Assembly: GCA_016201875.1 (NCBI GenBank)
Contig: JACQBY010000060.1
Location: forward strand, 1-34,027
Length of the DNA stretch: 34,027 nt
Source: Nitrospirota bacterium
Lineage (GTDB): Bacteria; Nitrospirota; Nitrospiria; JACQBW01
Direction of reading: 5' to 3'
Shown: positions 9,353 to 17,915 of the stretch, piece after piece
Layout of the letters: the number at the start of each line of letters is the position of its first letter
Position numbering within the stretch: the first letter of the stretch is position 1
Translations under genes and position numbers: made by a program
Notes under the pieces: model-generated
What the model saw: the letters and a program-made list of their open reading frames with translations, nothing else
What the model was told of the DNA's origin: nothing
Database searches by the model: none

Positions 9353-10144
9353 TTAGAAATAAGAGAATTCTTTCAGTGCTTTCTTGATATAAGGGATCTG
9401 CTTCTCGGCGGCGGTCCTCCCCCGCTTGATCATGAGAGCCCCTTTTTTAAGATCGATGAGAGAAATTCCGGAGGCATCCACATTCATGACGATATCGGCA
9501 AATCTTTTTTCCACCGCGGCGTTTTTTTTGGCAAAGAGGGTAACGGTATGGATCCCGATCTGGATCAGGTTGTTCAGCTTGGACAAGTCCCTTGCCCGGT
9601 CGTTGACATCCACGGCTAACGTCAGGGTGGCCCCCATATTTTCGATCAGCGTTAAAACTGGAAGATTGCTGGCGATTCCGCCGTCAACCAGGATTTTTCC
9701 ATGTTGATGAACGGGAGAAAAGATCACCGGGAGAGAACAGCTTGCCATGACGGCTTCGGGAACAGGCCCCTCGGTCATCACAACTTTATCTCCTGTTTTT
9801 AAGTCGGACGCCACAACGGCTAAAGGGATTTTGAGATCTTTGAACTGGATGGCTCCCAGATGCTTTGAAAGATACCGGAGAAGATTCTTGCTGGAGATCA
9901 GTCCCCCCCTGGAAAAAACAGGCTTCACCACTTCTCTCCAGGAAAGATGAAGCGCCATTTCACTCATTTTATGGATGCTTATTCCCGCGGCATAAAGAGC
10001 CCCCACGACCGCTCCGCCGCTGGTCCCCGCAATCAGATCGATGCCGATCCCTTCTGATTCCAGAACTTCCAATACGCCGATATGGGCAATGCACCGGGCG
10101 GCTCCGCCGCTTAAGGCGATGCCAATACGAGGCTTTTTAATCAT
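9353..10144 (-). CDS. Patatin-like phospholipase family protein
   Basis: 263 aa, cytoplasmic, no signal peptide. The nucleophile elbow GTSGG is at 40-44 (Ser42) and the dyad aspartate is in VDGG (Asp154), so a Ser-Asp lipid acyl hydrolase is expected. The glycine-rich oxyanion segment reads SGGAARCIAHIGVL where most family members have GGGxRG, so the usual Arg-Gly is shifted to Arg-Cys. Substrate is unknown. It overlaps the upstream VOC gene by eight bases. A second, divergent patatin lies at 32644-33630. Confidence 0.92.
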   Translation of the reverse strand: MIKKPRIGIALSGGAARCIAHIGVLEVLESEGIGIDLIAGTSGGAVVGALYAAGISIHKMSEMALHLSWREVVKPVFSRGGLISSKNLLRYLSKHLGAIQFKDLKIPLAVVASDLKTGDKVVMTEGPVPEAVMASCSLPVIFSPVHQHGKILVDGGIASNLPVLTLIENMGATLTLAVDVNDRARDLSKLNNLIQIGIHTVTLFAKKNAAVEKRFADIVMNVDASGISLIDLKKGALMIKRGRTAAEKQIPYIKKALKEFSYF

Positions 10145-10616
10145 GCGAGTCTGTCCGGGGACCCGTCCGCCCCGCTCTCATTGACCCCAATCCCCGGACC
10201 TCCTCCGGGCAAGCTTCATTCCCAACCGGCTTTTCCAATAAAACAATCTCTTCTCCGTCGGGCCCGGAAATCATGGCCGCCCGTTCCCCCGGCACAGGCT
10301 CATAGGGCTCTTTGAGCACAGGGACTCCCTGGTCCCTTAACGCCTGAACGGTCCGATCAATACTGGCCACAAGAAAACCGAGGGAAACAGGCCCCACGCT
10401 ATTTTCGTTCCAACCCCGATTTAACGGTTGCGAGGGTTTTCCTCCATAAAGTTCAATCCGCCCTTCTCCGGCCATGAACCAGACAATGGCTCTTCCTTTC
10501 GGACTAACCTCTTTTTTGATGACTTTTAAACCTAAAACAACCCCGTAGAAATAGAGGGATTTTTCCATGTCCCGGGTTTGAATGGCAATATGGTGGAGCC
10601 GGTATTCCAGGATCAT
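10137..10616 (-). CDS. VOC-superfamily (glyoxalase/epimerase-like) protein
   Basis: 159 aa with two beta-alpha-beta-beta-beta modules. Likely metal ligands His9 (LHHIAIQTRDM), Glu55 (RIELY) and Glu123 (GEEIVLLEKP) are present, but the second-module histidine usual in methylmalonyl-CoA epimerases is not obvious (GPVSLGF), so the reaction cannot be assigned. The true start is ATG 10616, which overlaps the DUF507 stop as ATGA; the frame is open 18 codons further upstream but that lies inside the DUF507 gene. The Arg/Gly-rich tail (about 140-159) is unrelated to the fold. Confidence 0.85.
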   Translation of the reverse strand: MILEYRLHHIAIQTRDMEKSLYFYGVVLGLKVIKKEVSPKGRAIVWFMAGEGRIELYGGKPSQPLNRGWNENSVGPVSLGFLVASIDRTVQALRDQGVPVLKEPYEPVPGERAAMISGPDGEEIVLLEKPVGNEACPEEVRGLGSMRAGRTGPRTDSHD

Positions 10617-10888
10617 CTCTGCCGTTTTGCCAGTTCCTCGATAAAAAACTTCTTGTAGAGGATCTCCCATTCGGAGCTTCCTTCAACAGGACGGCGGCTG
10701 TAAGAAAAGATTTTTTGGCGGATCATCTGGTCAATTTCTTCGCCAAGTTTCAATTCAGCGAAAATAATCTTTTTAATCTCTCTGAGGACTCTCGGCTCTT
10801 CTTCGAGAAGGGTCGCCCACTTTTTTTCGATTAAACTTTCCAGAATTTGATGGGTTAAAGAGGAGACTCTTTCTTCACTTAAAATCAT
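10613..10888 (-). CDS. DUF507 family protein
   Basis: 91 aa, charged and helical, starting ILSEERVSSLTHQIL and ending in a FFIEELAKR segment typical of DUF507. Function unknown. It is the first gene of the eleven-gene minus-strand run. No ribosome site is visible before the ATG, and the predicted promoter at 10895-10924 would start transcription at or next to the ATG, so the transcript may be leaderless. Confidence 0.88.
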   Translation of the reverse strand: MILSEERVSSLTHQILESLIEKKWATLLEEEPRVLREIKKIIFAELKLGEEIDQMIRQKIFSYSRRPVEGSSEWEILYKKFFIEELAKRQR

Positions 10889-10894
10889 GGTTTT

Positions 10895-10924
10895 AGTTTA
10901 GACCAATCTCGAACTCAAAGTCAA
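10895..10924 (-). promoter_or_regulatory. Predicted promoter of the eleven-gene minus-strand operon
   Basis: Minus-strand TTGACT (10919-10924), 18-base spacer, TAAACT (10895-10900). Five of six and four of six consensus matches. Only six bases separate the -10 from the ATG of the DUF507 gene, which implies a leaderless message if this is the promoter used. Confidence 0.4.
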
Positions 10925-10955
10925 ACTGGACGGGGAACCCGAGAACAGCATCTCT

Positions 10956-11070
10956 TGGATTCCCGCTCCCCGCTTTAAGCATGCGGGGACAAGCTTCGAG
11001 GGCCGGGAATGACGAAAAAGAGCTCTCAAGACTTGCATAGAACCGTCATTCCCGCGAAAGCGGGAATCCA
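10956..11070 (+). repeat. GTCATTCCC-type palindromic repeat pair
   Basis: Two hairpins in the order TGGATTCCCG...CGGGAATGAC (10956-11013, with an inner GCTTTAAGC/GCATGC part) and CGTCATTCCCGCGAAAGCGGGAATCCA-type (11044-11070, near perfect). The order is the reverse of the pair inside the 139-bp repeats. The remaining intergenic DNA up to 11257 is AT-rich with TATGAT at 11170-11175 but no convincing -35. Confidence 0.8.
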
Positions 11071-11257
11071 GTCCTTCCGGTCTTTGGAGCGCCAATTTTC
11101 TGGCAGTTCATGCGGATTATCCTATGGCTTTCATCAAAAACATTATTTTTATAAATAATATTAACCACTTATGATATTATATAGGCAGGTACGTTTATTG
11201 CGTAAGTATTCCATAAGTGAGGAATTTTCAGAACGCTCTTTTAAGATAAAACGACCT

Positions 11258-13159
11258 ATGGGGAAAAAACCAAATTTGCCAAAAGTCCTTCCCGCGCCCA
11301 AAAGAAGCCTCCTTGTCAAATTCATCATTTCTTACTCGGTGATGATCGGAGCGGTTTTTTTTATTGGAGGAGGGATCCTCTTTTATCATATCCAAAGAGT
11401 TCTGGATGAAGAACTCTCCAGGAGGCTGCTGGGGATCTCGGAAATCGTCGCGGCAACAGTCCCCCCCTCCTACCTCAATAAAATTCATCCCGGGGATGAG
11501 CATTCTTACCTTTTCAACCATCTTCTGGAATTATTAAAGAAAATCCAGGCGAAATCGCATGTCAAAGACATTTTTATTTTCGACCGTGAAAACCGGATTA
11601 TTATTGATGCCGACGAAGAGGTCCAGATCGGACAGATTTATCTTTTTTTGAAACTCGACCTGACCGAACTCGATGAGGTTTGGAAAGGAAAAACAGCCTC
11701 GTCCATCCTTTATAAAGGGGATGACGGGAAATTTTATAAATCGGGGTATGCTCCGATTTACGATGAAGAGGGACATCTTGTCGCAGCCGTCGGAGTGGAG
11801 GCAGGAGCCGACTTTTTGGAAATCGTAACGACATTCAAAAAAAACATTTTTTTGCCCGCCCTCCTCATTTTCTTCTTCATTATATTCGTCAGCTGGCTGA
11901 TCTCCAGATCGATCATCAATCCGATCAAACAGCTGGTATCGGCGATGGACCGGCTGGGACAGGACCAGTCTTATTCAAAAGTCCCCGTGACCACCCGCGA
12001 TGAAATAGGCTTCCTGAGCAACTGTTTCAACCAAATGATTGACAACATCAGCGAAAAAGACGCTCTGCTCAAAGAGCTTTATCACAAAGAACAGGTCAGG
12101 GCGAATACCTTTGAAAATTATAATAAATATATTCTGGAAAGTATTTCAACAGGGGTTATCGGAGTCGACCGGAGCCTTATCATAACCACTTTTAATTCCG
12201 CAGCCGGGCGGATTTTGGAAATCCCTTCCCTGGAGAGCAGGGGGAAACCCTGCTTTTCCGTTCTCGGCGGGGATGAAAACAGGCTGAGCCAGATTCTTAT
12301 GGAAACCGTCACCGGCCAAAAAGAAAGCGGAGGGATCGAAATCCCCTTTGTCACGCCGAAAGGGACCCACAAATGGCTTCAAGTCAGTTCGGCGCCTCTT
12401 TATGAGAAGGAGAATGAATTTGTGGGGGGATCGGTTATTTTTATCGATCTGACCCATGTTAAAAAACTGCAGGAAGAGATCAAAATCAAGGAAAGATTGG
12501 CGGCATTGGGAGAAATGTCCGCCCAGGTGGCCCATGAAATACGGAATCCCCTTGGCGCCATCGAGTTAAATGCCGAATTTCTTGAGCGAAAAACGGAGGA
12601 TGAAAAGTCAAAGGTTTTAACGCGGAATATCATCGAAGAAGTTAAAATCCTGAACAGGATCGTAACCGATTTTCTTGCCTTTGCCAGAGAGCCCAGGTTG
12701 AACAAAAAGAAAATCTCGCTCGGGCCTCTTCTTCAGAAAACAGCGGATATGGCCTGCGCGGCGTATCAAAAAATCCCGGTCCACACCAAAATTTCCATCC
12801 CCCCCGATTTTCCATTGATTGAACTGGACGAGAATGAGTTTAAAAAAGCCCTGCTGAATTTCCTTCTCAATGCCATTGAAGCCATGCCGAGGGGAGGGGA
12901 CCTCGCCCTGACCGTTGAATCCAGGGACGGCGCCTGCGCTATTTTGATATCCGATACGGGGTCGGGAATCCCGGATGCTGTCAAAACCAGGATATTTAAT
13001 CCCTTTTTTACGACCAAAGAAACAGGAACAGGCCTCGGACTGGCCATTGCCCATAAAATCATCGCGGGCCATTACGGAACGCTCTCTTTTACCAGCCAGG
13101 CTGACAAAGGAACGACTTTTTTGATCACGATCCCTTTTAGCAGCGGAGAAAAAACGTGA
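11258..13159 (+). CDS. Membrane-bound PAS sensor histidine kinase (NtrB-like output)
   Basis: 633 aa. Two membrane segments (about 17-43 and 197-219) enclose a periplasmic Cache-like sensor domain. HAMP (about 218-271), a PAS domain (about 289-401), HisKA with AHEIRNP (His426) and HATPase with N-box NFLLNAIEAM, DTGSGIP (566-572) and GTGLGLAI (590-597) follow. It should phosphorylate the sigma-54 regulator whose GTG start overlaps its stop. The frame is open to an ATG at 11171, but that ATG sits in an AT-rich promoter-like stretch and the extra 29 residues resemble no domain; neither start has a good ribosome site, so the start is uncertain. Confidence 0.92.
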   Translation: MGKKPNLPKVLPAPKRSLLVKFIISYSVMIGAVFFIGGGILFYHIQRVLDEELSRRLLGISEIVAATVPPSYLNKIHPGDEHSYLFNHLLELLKKIQAKSHVKDIFIFDRENRIIIDADEEVQIGQIYLFLKLDLTELDEVWKGKTASSILYKGDDGKFYKSGYAPIYDEEGHLVAAVGVEAGADFLEIVTTFKKNIFLPALLIFFFIIFVSWLISRSIINPIKQLVSAMDRLGQDQSYSKVPVTTRDEIGFLSNCFNQMIDNISEKDALLKELYHKEQVRANTFENYNKYILESISTGVIGVDRSLIITTFNSAAGRILEIPSLESRGKPCFSVLGGDENRLSQILMETVTGQKESGGIEIPFVTPKGTHKWLQVSSAPLYEKENEFVGGSVIFIDLTHVKKLQEEIKIKERLAALGEMSAQVAHEIRNPLGAIELNAEFLERKTEDEKSKVLTRNIIEEVKILNRIVTDFLAFAREPRLNKKKISLGPLLQKTADMACAAYQKIPVHTKISIPPDFPLIELDENEFKKALLNFLLNAIEAMPRGGDLALTVESRDGACAILISDTGSGIPDAVKTRIFNPFFTTKETGTGLGLAIAHKIIAGHYGTLSFTSQADKGTTFLITIPFSSGEKT

Positions 13160-14508
13160 AAAAAATATTGATTGTTGAAGATAAAGAATCGATGAGAAAA
13201 ATGCTGATAGATGTTTTTTTAGAAAAGCGTTATGCCGTCACCGAATGTCAGGACGGAGAGGAAGCGCTGAAAAAAATCGAGGAAGAATTTTTTGACGTTG
13301 TGCTGACAGACCTGAAAATGCCGAAAAAAGACGGTCTTGACGTATTAAAAGCTTCAAAAGAAAAATCTCCCGACACGGCGGTCATCGTCATGAGCGCTTT
13401 TGGCACCGTGGAAACCGCCGTTGAAGCCATGCGGCTGGGGGCATTTGATTATGTGCTCAAACCTTTTTCCCTCAACGAGATTGAAATTAAAGTGGAAAAA
13501 GCGCTTCAACAGAAAAATCTCGTCAACGAAAACATGTATCTCAAAGAATCCCTGGGTAATTTCGGGAATATTCTCGGGACAGAGGAGAGCATTCAGAAAG
13601 TTTTCAGGATCATTGAGAAAGTCGCCCCTCAAACCACTTCGGTTCTGATTCTGGGAGAGAGCGGAACCGGAAAAGAGGTTGTGGCCAGAGAAATTCATAA
13701 AAGAAGCTTAAGGGTCTCCCAGCCGTTTATTGCGGTAAACTGCGCGGCTCTGGCGGAAACGCTCCTGGAAAGCGAATTGTTCGGCCACGAAAAAGGGGCC
13801 TTTACCGGCGCGGCTTTTCAAAAGAGAGGACGGTTTGAACTGGCCGACGGGGGAACTCTTTTTCTCGATGAAATCGGCGAAATCAGCCAGGCGATTCAGG
13901 TCAAGCTTCTGAGATTCCTGCAGGAAAAAGAATTTGAGCGGGTCGGCGGAACCAAAACGTTTAAGGTCGATGTCCGGATCATCGCGGCCACAAACCGGGA
14001 CATCAAAAAAGAGGTTGCGGAAAAACGGTTCAGGGATGACCTTTACTACCGTTTAAACGTGGTCACCGTCACCCTGCCTCCGCTCCGGGAGCGCCAGGGA
14101 GATATCGACAGCCTCGCCGGACATTTTCTGCAAAGATATAATAAGGAACTTCATAAAAATAACCGTCTGGCTCCCGAGGTCCTGGCGGTTTTCAAAAAAT
14201 ACCGCTGGCCGGGGAATATCCGGGAGCTTGAAAATGTGATCGAAAGGGCGGTTGTATTATCTGAAGGGGAACTTATTCAGTTATCCGACATTCCGTCTGA
14301 AATGATCCAGGAAGGGCCTGTCGTTAGAGACCTCCGCCGGCCCGATTCCACGGTCAATCTTCCTGAGCAGATCGATCACATGGAACTCGACATTTTAAAG
14401 AAAACCCTTGAAGAAAACCATTGGAACCAGACCAAAACAGCCAAAGCGCTCGGACTTAAACGAAGCTCTCTGCAATACAAAATGAGAAAATATGGACTCC
14501 TCTCCTAG
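13156..14508 (+). CDS. NtrC-family sigma-54 response regulator
   Basis: 450 aa. Receiver domain with acidic pair Glu8/Asp9, phospho-acceptor Asp52 (TDLKMP) and Lys102. AAA+ domain with GESGTGKE (167-174), canonical GAFTGA (214-219) and TLFLDEIG, then a Fis-type helix-turn-helix at about 423-445. Phosphorylation by the upstream kinase should trigger oligomerisation and sigma-54 promoter melting. Start GTG overlaps the kinase stop (GTGA) with GGAG nine bases before. Targets are unknown; the downstream genes overlap it and probably share its transcript. Confidence 0.97.
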   Translation: MKKILIVEDKESMRKMLIDVFLEKRYAVTECQDGEEALKKIEEEFFDVVLTDLKMPKKDGLDVLKASKEKSPDTAVIVMSAFGTVETAVEAMRLGAFDYVLKPFSLNEIEIKVEKALQQKNLVNENMYLKESLGNFGNILGTEESIQKVFRIIEKVAPQTTSVLILGESGTGKEVVAREIHKRSLRVSQPFIAVNCAALAETLLESELFGHEKGAFTGAAFQKRGRFELADGGTLFLDEIGEISQAIQVKLLRFLQEKEFERVGGTKTFKVDVRIIAATNRDIKKEVAEKRFRDDLYYRLNVVTVTLPPLRERQGDIDSLAGHFLQRYNKELHKNNRLAPEVLAVFKKYRWPGNIRELENVIERAVVLSEGELIQLSDIPSEMIQEGPVVRDLRRPDSTVNLPEQIDHMELDILKKTLEENHWNQTKTAKALGLKRSSLQYKMRKYGLLS

Positions 14509-15427
14509 CCGCTCCCTTTCCAGTATTCACACCCGAGTTTTCCTGACGGGAGTTTACAGAACCCTCTTCTTCTGTTTTATGTTTCTGTTCATGGAGTCGG
14601 CAGCGTATCCTTTATCTGAAGATATCCGGGGCCTCAAAAATAAACTTGCGGAATTAAATCATCAACTCGGCGTTGAAGAAAAAGAGCGGGAAGCCCTTGA
14701 ACGTGAAGAAAACCGTCTTACGGAAAACATCCGGGGTCTTAAAGTGAAAGCTCAATCAAAACCGAACCTTTTACTCAACCTGAGAATCGAAAACGGCCTT
14801 AAAGTCTTGCGGTCGGTCCTTGAGGCAAGACAGCAAACCAATAAAAGAGAAACCCTGATCCACGACGAACTGCTTGAAACAAAAAGAAAATTAGAAACTC
14901 AGGTGGAAAATGAAATCAGGCGGGAAATCGCGCTGGCACAGGAGGCTTTTACCAGGGGAGATGAAGCAGAGGCCGACGGCCATTATAAAGAAGCGCTTCA
15001 ATTGATGGAAGAACAAAAACAATATCAAACGGAACCCCCGGCTCATCCTAAAATAATATCCCCTCCTTTAAACGTAAACGCCCTGCTGGCGGAGAAAGAG
15101 ACGCCGGATCAACTCAGAGAATTGGCCGATTTTGCGAGAAACGATGTTGAAACTTTTACCAGAGAGATCAAATCGCTTCAGGAAAACAAAAATCGGACCC
15201 AGGAAGAGATCAATATCCGTAAAAACCTGATCAAGTATCCGGGTCTCCTCGAAAGGGGGGAAAACAGCGCTCCCCTCCAAAAGGGAACCTTGGAACAGGA
15301 ACTCTTAAAGCTGGAAAAAACCGGTAAAATCATCGACAATCAAATCGTTCAATATAAAGGGGCCCTTCATACTCTGGAACGGCAAATTAAAAAGATAGAA
15401 TTTCAAATTAAACAAAAAGAAAAATAA
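14492..15427 (+). CDS. Secreted coiled-coil protein of unknown function
   Basis: 311 aa. The N-terminus has a basic stretch and a hydrophobic segment (about 18-38) that looks like a signal peptide with possible cleavage near SAAYP. Nearly all of the rest is charged, heptad-rich helix (for example KNKLAELNHQL, EREALEREENRL). I recognise no family. Its start overlaps the regulator gene by 17 bases, and it is followed after ten bases by a TPR lipoprotein, so it probably works in the periplasm as part of the complex encoded here. The exact start is uncertain, since no strong ribosome site is visible. Confidence 0.8.
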   Translation: MDSSPSRSLSSIHTRVFLTGVYRTLFFCFMFLFMESAAYPLSEDIRGLKNKLAELNHQLGVEEKEREALEREENRLTENIRGLKVKAQSKPNLLLNLRIENGLKVLRSVLEARQQTNKRETLIHDELLETKRKLETQVENEIRREIALAQEAFTRGDEAEADGHYKEALQLMEEQKQYQTEPPAHPKIISPPLNVNALLAEKETPDQLRELADFARNDVETFTREIKSLQENKNRTQEEINIRKNLIKYPGLLERGENSAPLQKGTLEQELLKLEKTGKIIDNQIVQYKGALHTLERQIKKIEFQIKQKEK

Positions 15428-15437
15428 TGGGGTAACG

Positions 15438-16091
15438 ATGAAAACTTTCAACCGGCTGTTCAGTTTGTTTGGTTTTCTGGCGCTTTTAACGATGGCGGAT
15501 GGCTGTTCAACCGCCTCGTTTTCGGAAAAAGGACATGATGCTCTGGAGCAGGGGGATACGCAGAACGCGGTTCTTTACTTCAAGGAACATCTCCAGAAAA
15601 ACCCCCAGGATACAAAGACCAGGAATAATCTGGCGGTTGCCTACCTGAGGCGGAAAAATTATGATGAGGCTTTTCAAGAATTGCAGAAAGTTATCGCCCA
15701 GAATCCGGACGATCCGAAAGCCCACTATAACCTTGCCCTTGTTTATTATTACAAGAAACTTTTTAATGAAGAAATTGAGGAATATAAAAAGACCCTTGCC
15801 CTCTCCCCCACCCATTACGGCGCCCATCTCAATCTGGGCAACGCCCTCCTGGCAAAGGGACAAAAAATAGAGGCCCTCGAACAGTATCAATGGGTTCTTG
15901 AAAAAGATCCTAAAAACGAGAAAGTCCTCTATAACCTGGGGGTCTTATACCTGGAACTTAATCAGAAAGAAAAAGGCATTTCGATGTTAAAGAGGTATCT
16001 GGAGGTTGATCCTGAAGGAAAATTCTCAAAAGAAGCCCGCTCCCGCCTTGAAGAACTGAGCAAGAAAAAGGCTCCGCCCGGCGACCAATAA
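15438..16091 (+). CDS. TPR-repeat lipoprotein
   Basis: 217 aa. Signal peptide ending in a lipobox-like ADGC (Cys23), then five consecutive tetratricopeptide repeats (about 30-200; for example NNLAVAYLRRKNYDEAF, LNLGNALLAKGQKIEAL, YNLGVLYLELNQKEKG). It resembles the PilF/NrfG group of periplasmic or outer-membrane scaffolds. Position between a coiled-coil protein and a beta-barrel suggests an assembly or scaffolding role for that barrel. GGGG precedes the ATG by five bases. Fold is certain; partner is inferred. Confidence 0.9.
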   Translation: MKTFNRLFSLFGFLALLTMADGCSTASFSEKGHDALEQGDTQNAVLYFKEHLQKNPQDTKTRNNLAVAYLRRKNYDEAFQELQKVIAQNPDDPKAHYNLALVYYYKKLFNEEIEEYKKTLALSPTHYGAHLNLGNALLAKGQKIEALEQYQWVLEKDPKNEKVLYNLGVLYLELNQKEKGISMLKRYLEVDPEGKFSKEARSRLEELSKKKAPPGDQ

Positions 16092-16124
16092 TTTAAACCA
16101 GATTATTTTAAAAAGGAAACTCAA

Positions 16125-17135
16125 ATGAAAAGAATCTTTTTTATTTTTGTGATGTTATGGATTCAAACTGTTTTATTTGCGGGGACTTCCGCGGCAGATC
16201 CCCCCCGGCAAATTGAATACCAGGCAGGACTCGATTTGAGATATAGCGACAATGTCATCTACACCTACAACATCTCTACCCAGGTCATCACCACGAGCGG
16301 CGATTTTATCTACGAGCCGTACTTTACCGTAAAATTTAGAACCCCCGGGTTAACCTCCTACCCGGCAAGAATCGTTCTCTCCCTTTCAGATAATATTTAT
16401 TCAAAATATTCTCCCATCAATTATCAAACCTGGTCTCTTCTTCTGGAACAGAAAATGGACCCAAAGACATTTTTCGGATTGAAATACACCCTCATTCCTT
16501 ATTTATTTGCGGGTGAAGAGGATATTTTACAAAGCGGACAAAGTGGAATAGATACCAGCCTCTCTTTACGGTTAAATATTTTAACAGCGATTTTTGATAG
16601 AGATTTCGCTGAAAACAAGAACATTTATCTTTACGCAAAATATGCCAATAAAGATTATAATACTCCGATAGTCTACCGGAGTGCGATCGTCCGGACATTC
16701 GGAGGAGATTTAACGATTAAATGGAACCGGGCAACCACAGCGATGGCCGGCCTCTCGTACGAAACCAATGAAGCTGAAAAGGGAATGAGGACACTCATCT
16801 ATCCTCTCCCCACCGGCTCTGTAACTTTTAACGATGATTTCAGCTACACGGCCCCCGCGATCACCCTCCTCCTCATTGAACATCTCTCGGCCCAGGACAC
16901 GCTCCGTTTTAAAGTCACCCATAAGAGCAGGAGTTTTACCGTTGACTCATCGGAACCGCTTCATGGAGGCCGGAATGACCAGATCAATGATTTTCTGATT
17001 GCCAACGCTTATAAAATCACGGCACAATGGACATGGAAACTGAGTTACGCGCTATATAAAAGAGATTCTAATCGCTCTTATGCCAATTTTACCGAGAATG
17101 CGTTTTTAACCGGAGTAGATTTTTCGTTTAAATGA
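16125..17135 (+). CDS. Putative outer-membrane beta-barrel protein
   Basis: 336 aa. A signal peptide (cleavage near TSAA-DPP) is followed by repeated amphipathic beta strands with alternating aromatic residues (LRYSDNVIYTY, YLYAKYANKDYN, WKLSYALYKRDS). The last strand ends FLTGVDFSFK, close to the aromatic C-terminal signature of outer-membrane barrels but with a terminal Lys. No named family recognised. A ribosome site (AAGGA) lies upstream. The stop codon overlaps the start of the next gene. Confidence 0.85.
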   Translation: MKRIFFIFVMLWIQTVLFAGTSAADPPRQIEYQAGLDLRYSDNVIYTYNISTQVITTSGDFIYEPYFTVKFRTPGLTSYPARIVLSLSDNIYSKYSPINYQTWSLLLEQKMDPKTFFGLKYTLIPYLFAGEEDILQSGQSGIDTSLSLRLNILTAIFDRDFAENKNIYLYAKYANKDYNTPIVYRSAIVRTFGGDLTIKWNRATTAMAGLSYETNEAEKGMRTLIYPLPTGSVTFNDDFSYTAPAITLLLIEHLSAQDTLRFKVTHKSRSFTVDSSEPLHGGRNDQINDFLIANAYKITAQWTWKLSYALYKRDSNRSYANFTENAFLTGVDFSFK

Positions 17136-17893
17136 AGAAAAAGAGCCCTTATCAACCGATCATCGGCGTCACTCCCGATTTCAATGGCAAGCCGTCGGAA
17201 TTTGGAGGAAAAGAGCCGACCTGTTTCGTGAGAAGCCGCTATCTGAACGCCATCTGGGCGATGGGAGGGATCCCCCTTGTTCTCCCGGCAACCGATATGA
17301 AAAAAGCCGCGGATCTCCTTCTCGACAGGATTGATGGGCTCCTTCTCACCGGAAGCGGACCCGATATCCCCCCCTCGCTTTACCATGAAAAACAGAAATA
17401 CAGGTTTTCTCTCATGGACCCTCTCAGGATCCATTTTGAAACCGCTTTATGCCGTCTGGCCATCAAGCGCCAGAAACCTCTGCTGGGGATCTGCGGGGGG
17501 ACCCAGGTGCTCAATGTGGTGTTGAAGGGCTCGCTTTATCAGGATATTCCCTCGCAGATTCATACAGGAACGCGTCACAGGCAAAAAGAAAAGGCCTCTC
17601 AGCCCTCCCATTGGGTCAATATCATGGAAGACTCTCACCTTTATCGCATTTTGGGAAAAACAAAGATCCGGGTAAATTCTTCTCATCATCAGGCGGTCAA
17701 AAAACCGGGCAAACCGTTAAAAATCAGCGCGGTTTCTCCCGATGGGGTCATTGAAGGGATTGAGCTTCCGGACCACCCCTTTGCCATCGGCGTTCAATGG
17801 CATCCTGAATCCCTCTATCAAAACAACCTCCACGCGAAGAAAATCATTCGCGCCTTTATCAAAGCCGCAGAAACAGACAGATCCAACCGTTGA
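17132..17893 (+). CDS. Gamma-glutamyl hydrolase family protein (peptidase C26, PuuD-like)
   Basis: 253-aa class-I glutamine-amidotransferase fold. The nucleophile elbow GICGGTQ has Cys121, and GVQWHPE supplies His224 and Glu226. PuuD-type enzymes cleave gamma-glutamyl-GABA; most members have GICRGxQ, so Gly123 in place of Arg is a difference that may change the substrate. There is no signal peptide. Its ATG overlaps the barrel gene stop (ATGA), an unexpected coupling of a cytoplasmic hydrolase to an envelope operon. The gene ends the plus-strand run. Confidence 0.92.
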   Translation: MKKKSPYQPIIGVTPDFNGKPSEFGGKEPTCFVRSRYLNAIWAMGGIPLVLPATDMKKAADLLLDRIDGLLLTGSGPDIPPSLYHEKQKYRFSLMDPLRIHFETALCRLAIKRQKPLLGICGGTQVLNVVLKGSLYQDIPSQIHTGTRHRQKEKASQPSHWVNIMEDSHLYRILGKTKIRVNSSHHQAVKKPGKPLKISAVSPDGVIEGIELPDHPFAIGVQWHPESLYQNNLHAKKIIRAFIKAAETDRSNR

Positions 17894-17915
17894 AGGGCTA
17901 AAAAAGGCCTTACTT

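Noticed and set aside
11101-11116. Possible sigma-54 promoter upstream of the histidine kinase (TGGCAG...TGCGG)
   Set aside because: The GG and GC dinucleotides are only eight bases apart; ten are needed for a -24/-12 element.
11171-11257. 29-residue N-terminal extension of the histidine kinase
   Set aside because: No ribosome site, AT-rich promoter-like DNA and no domain resemblance; kept only as an alternative.
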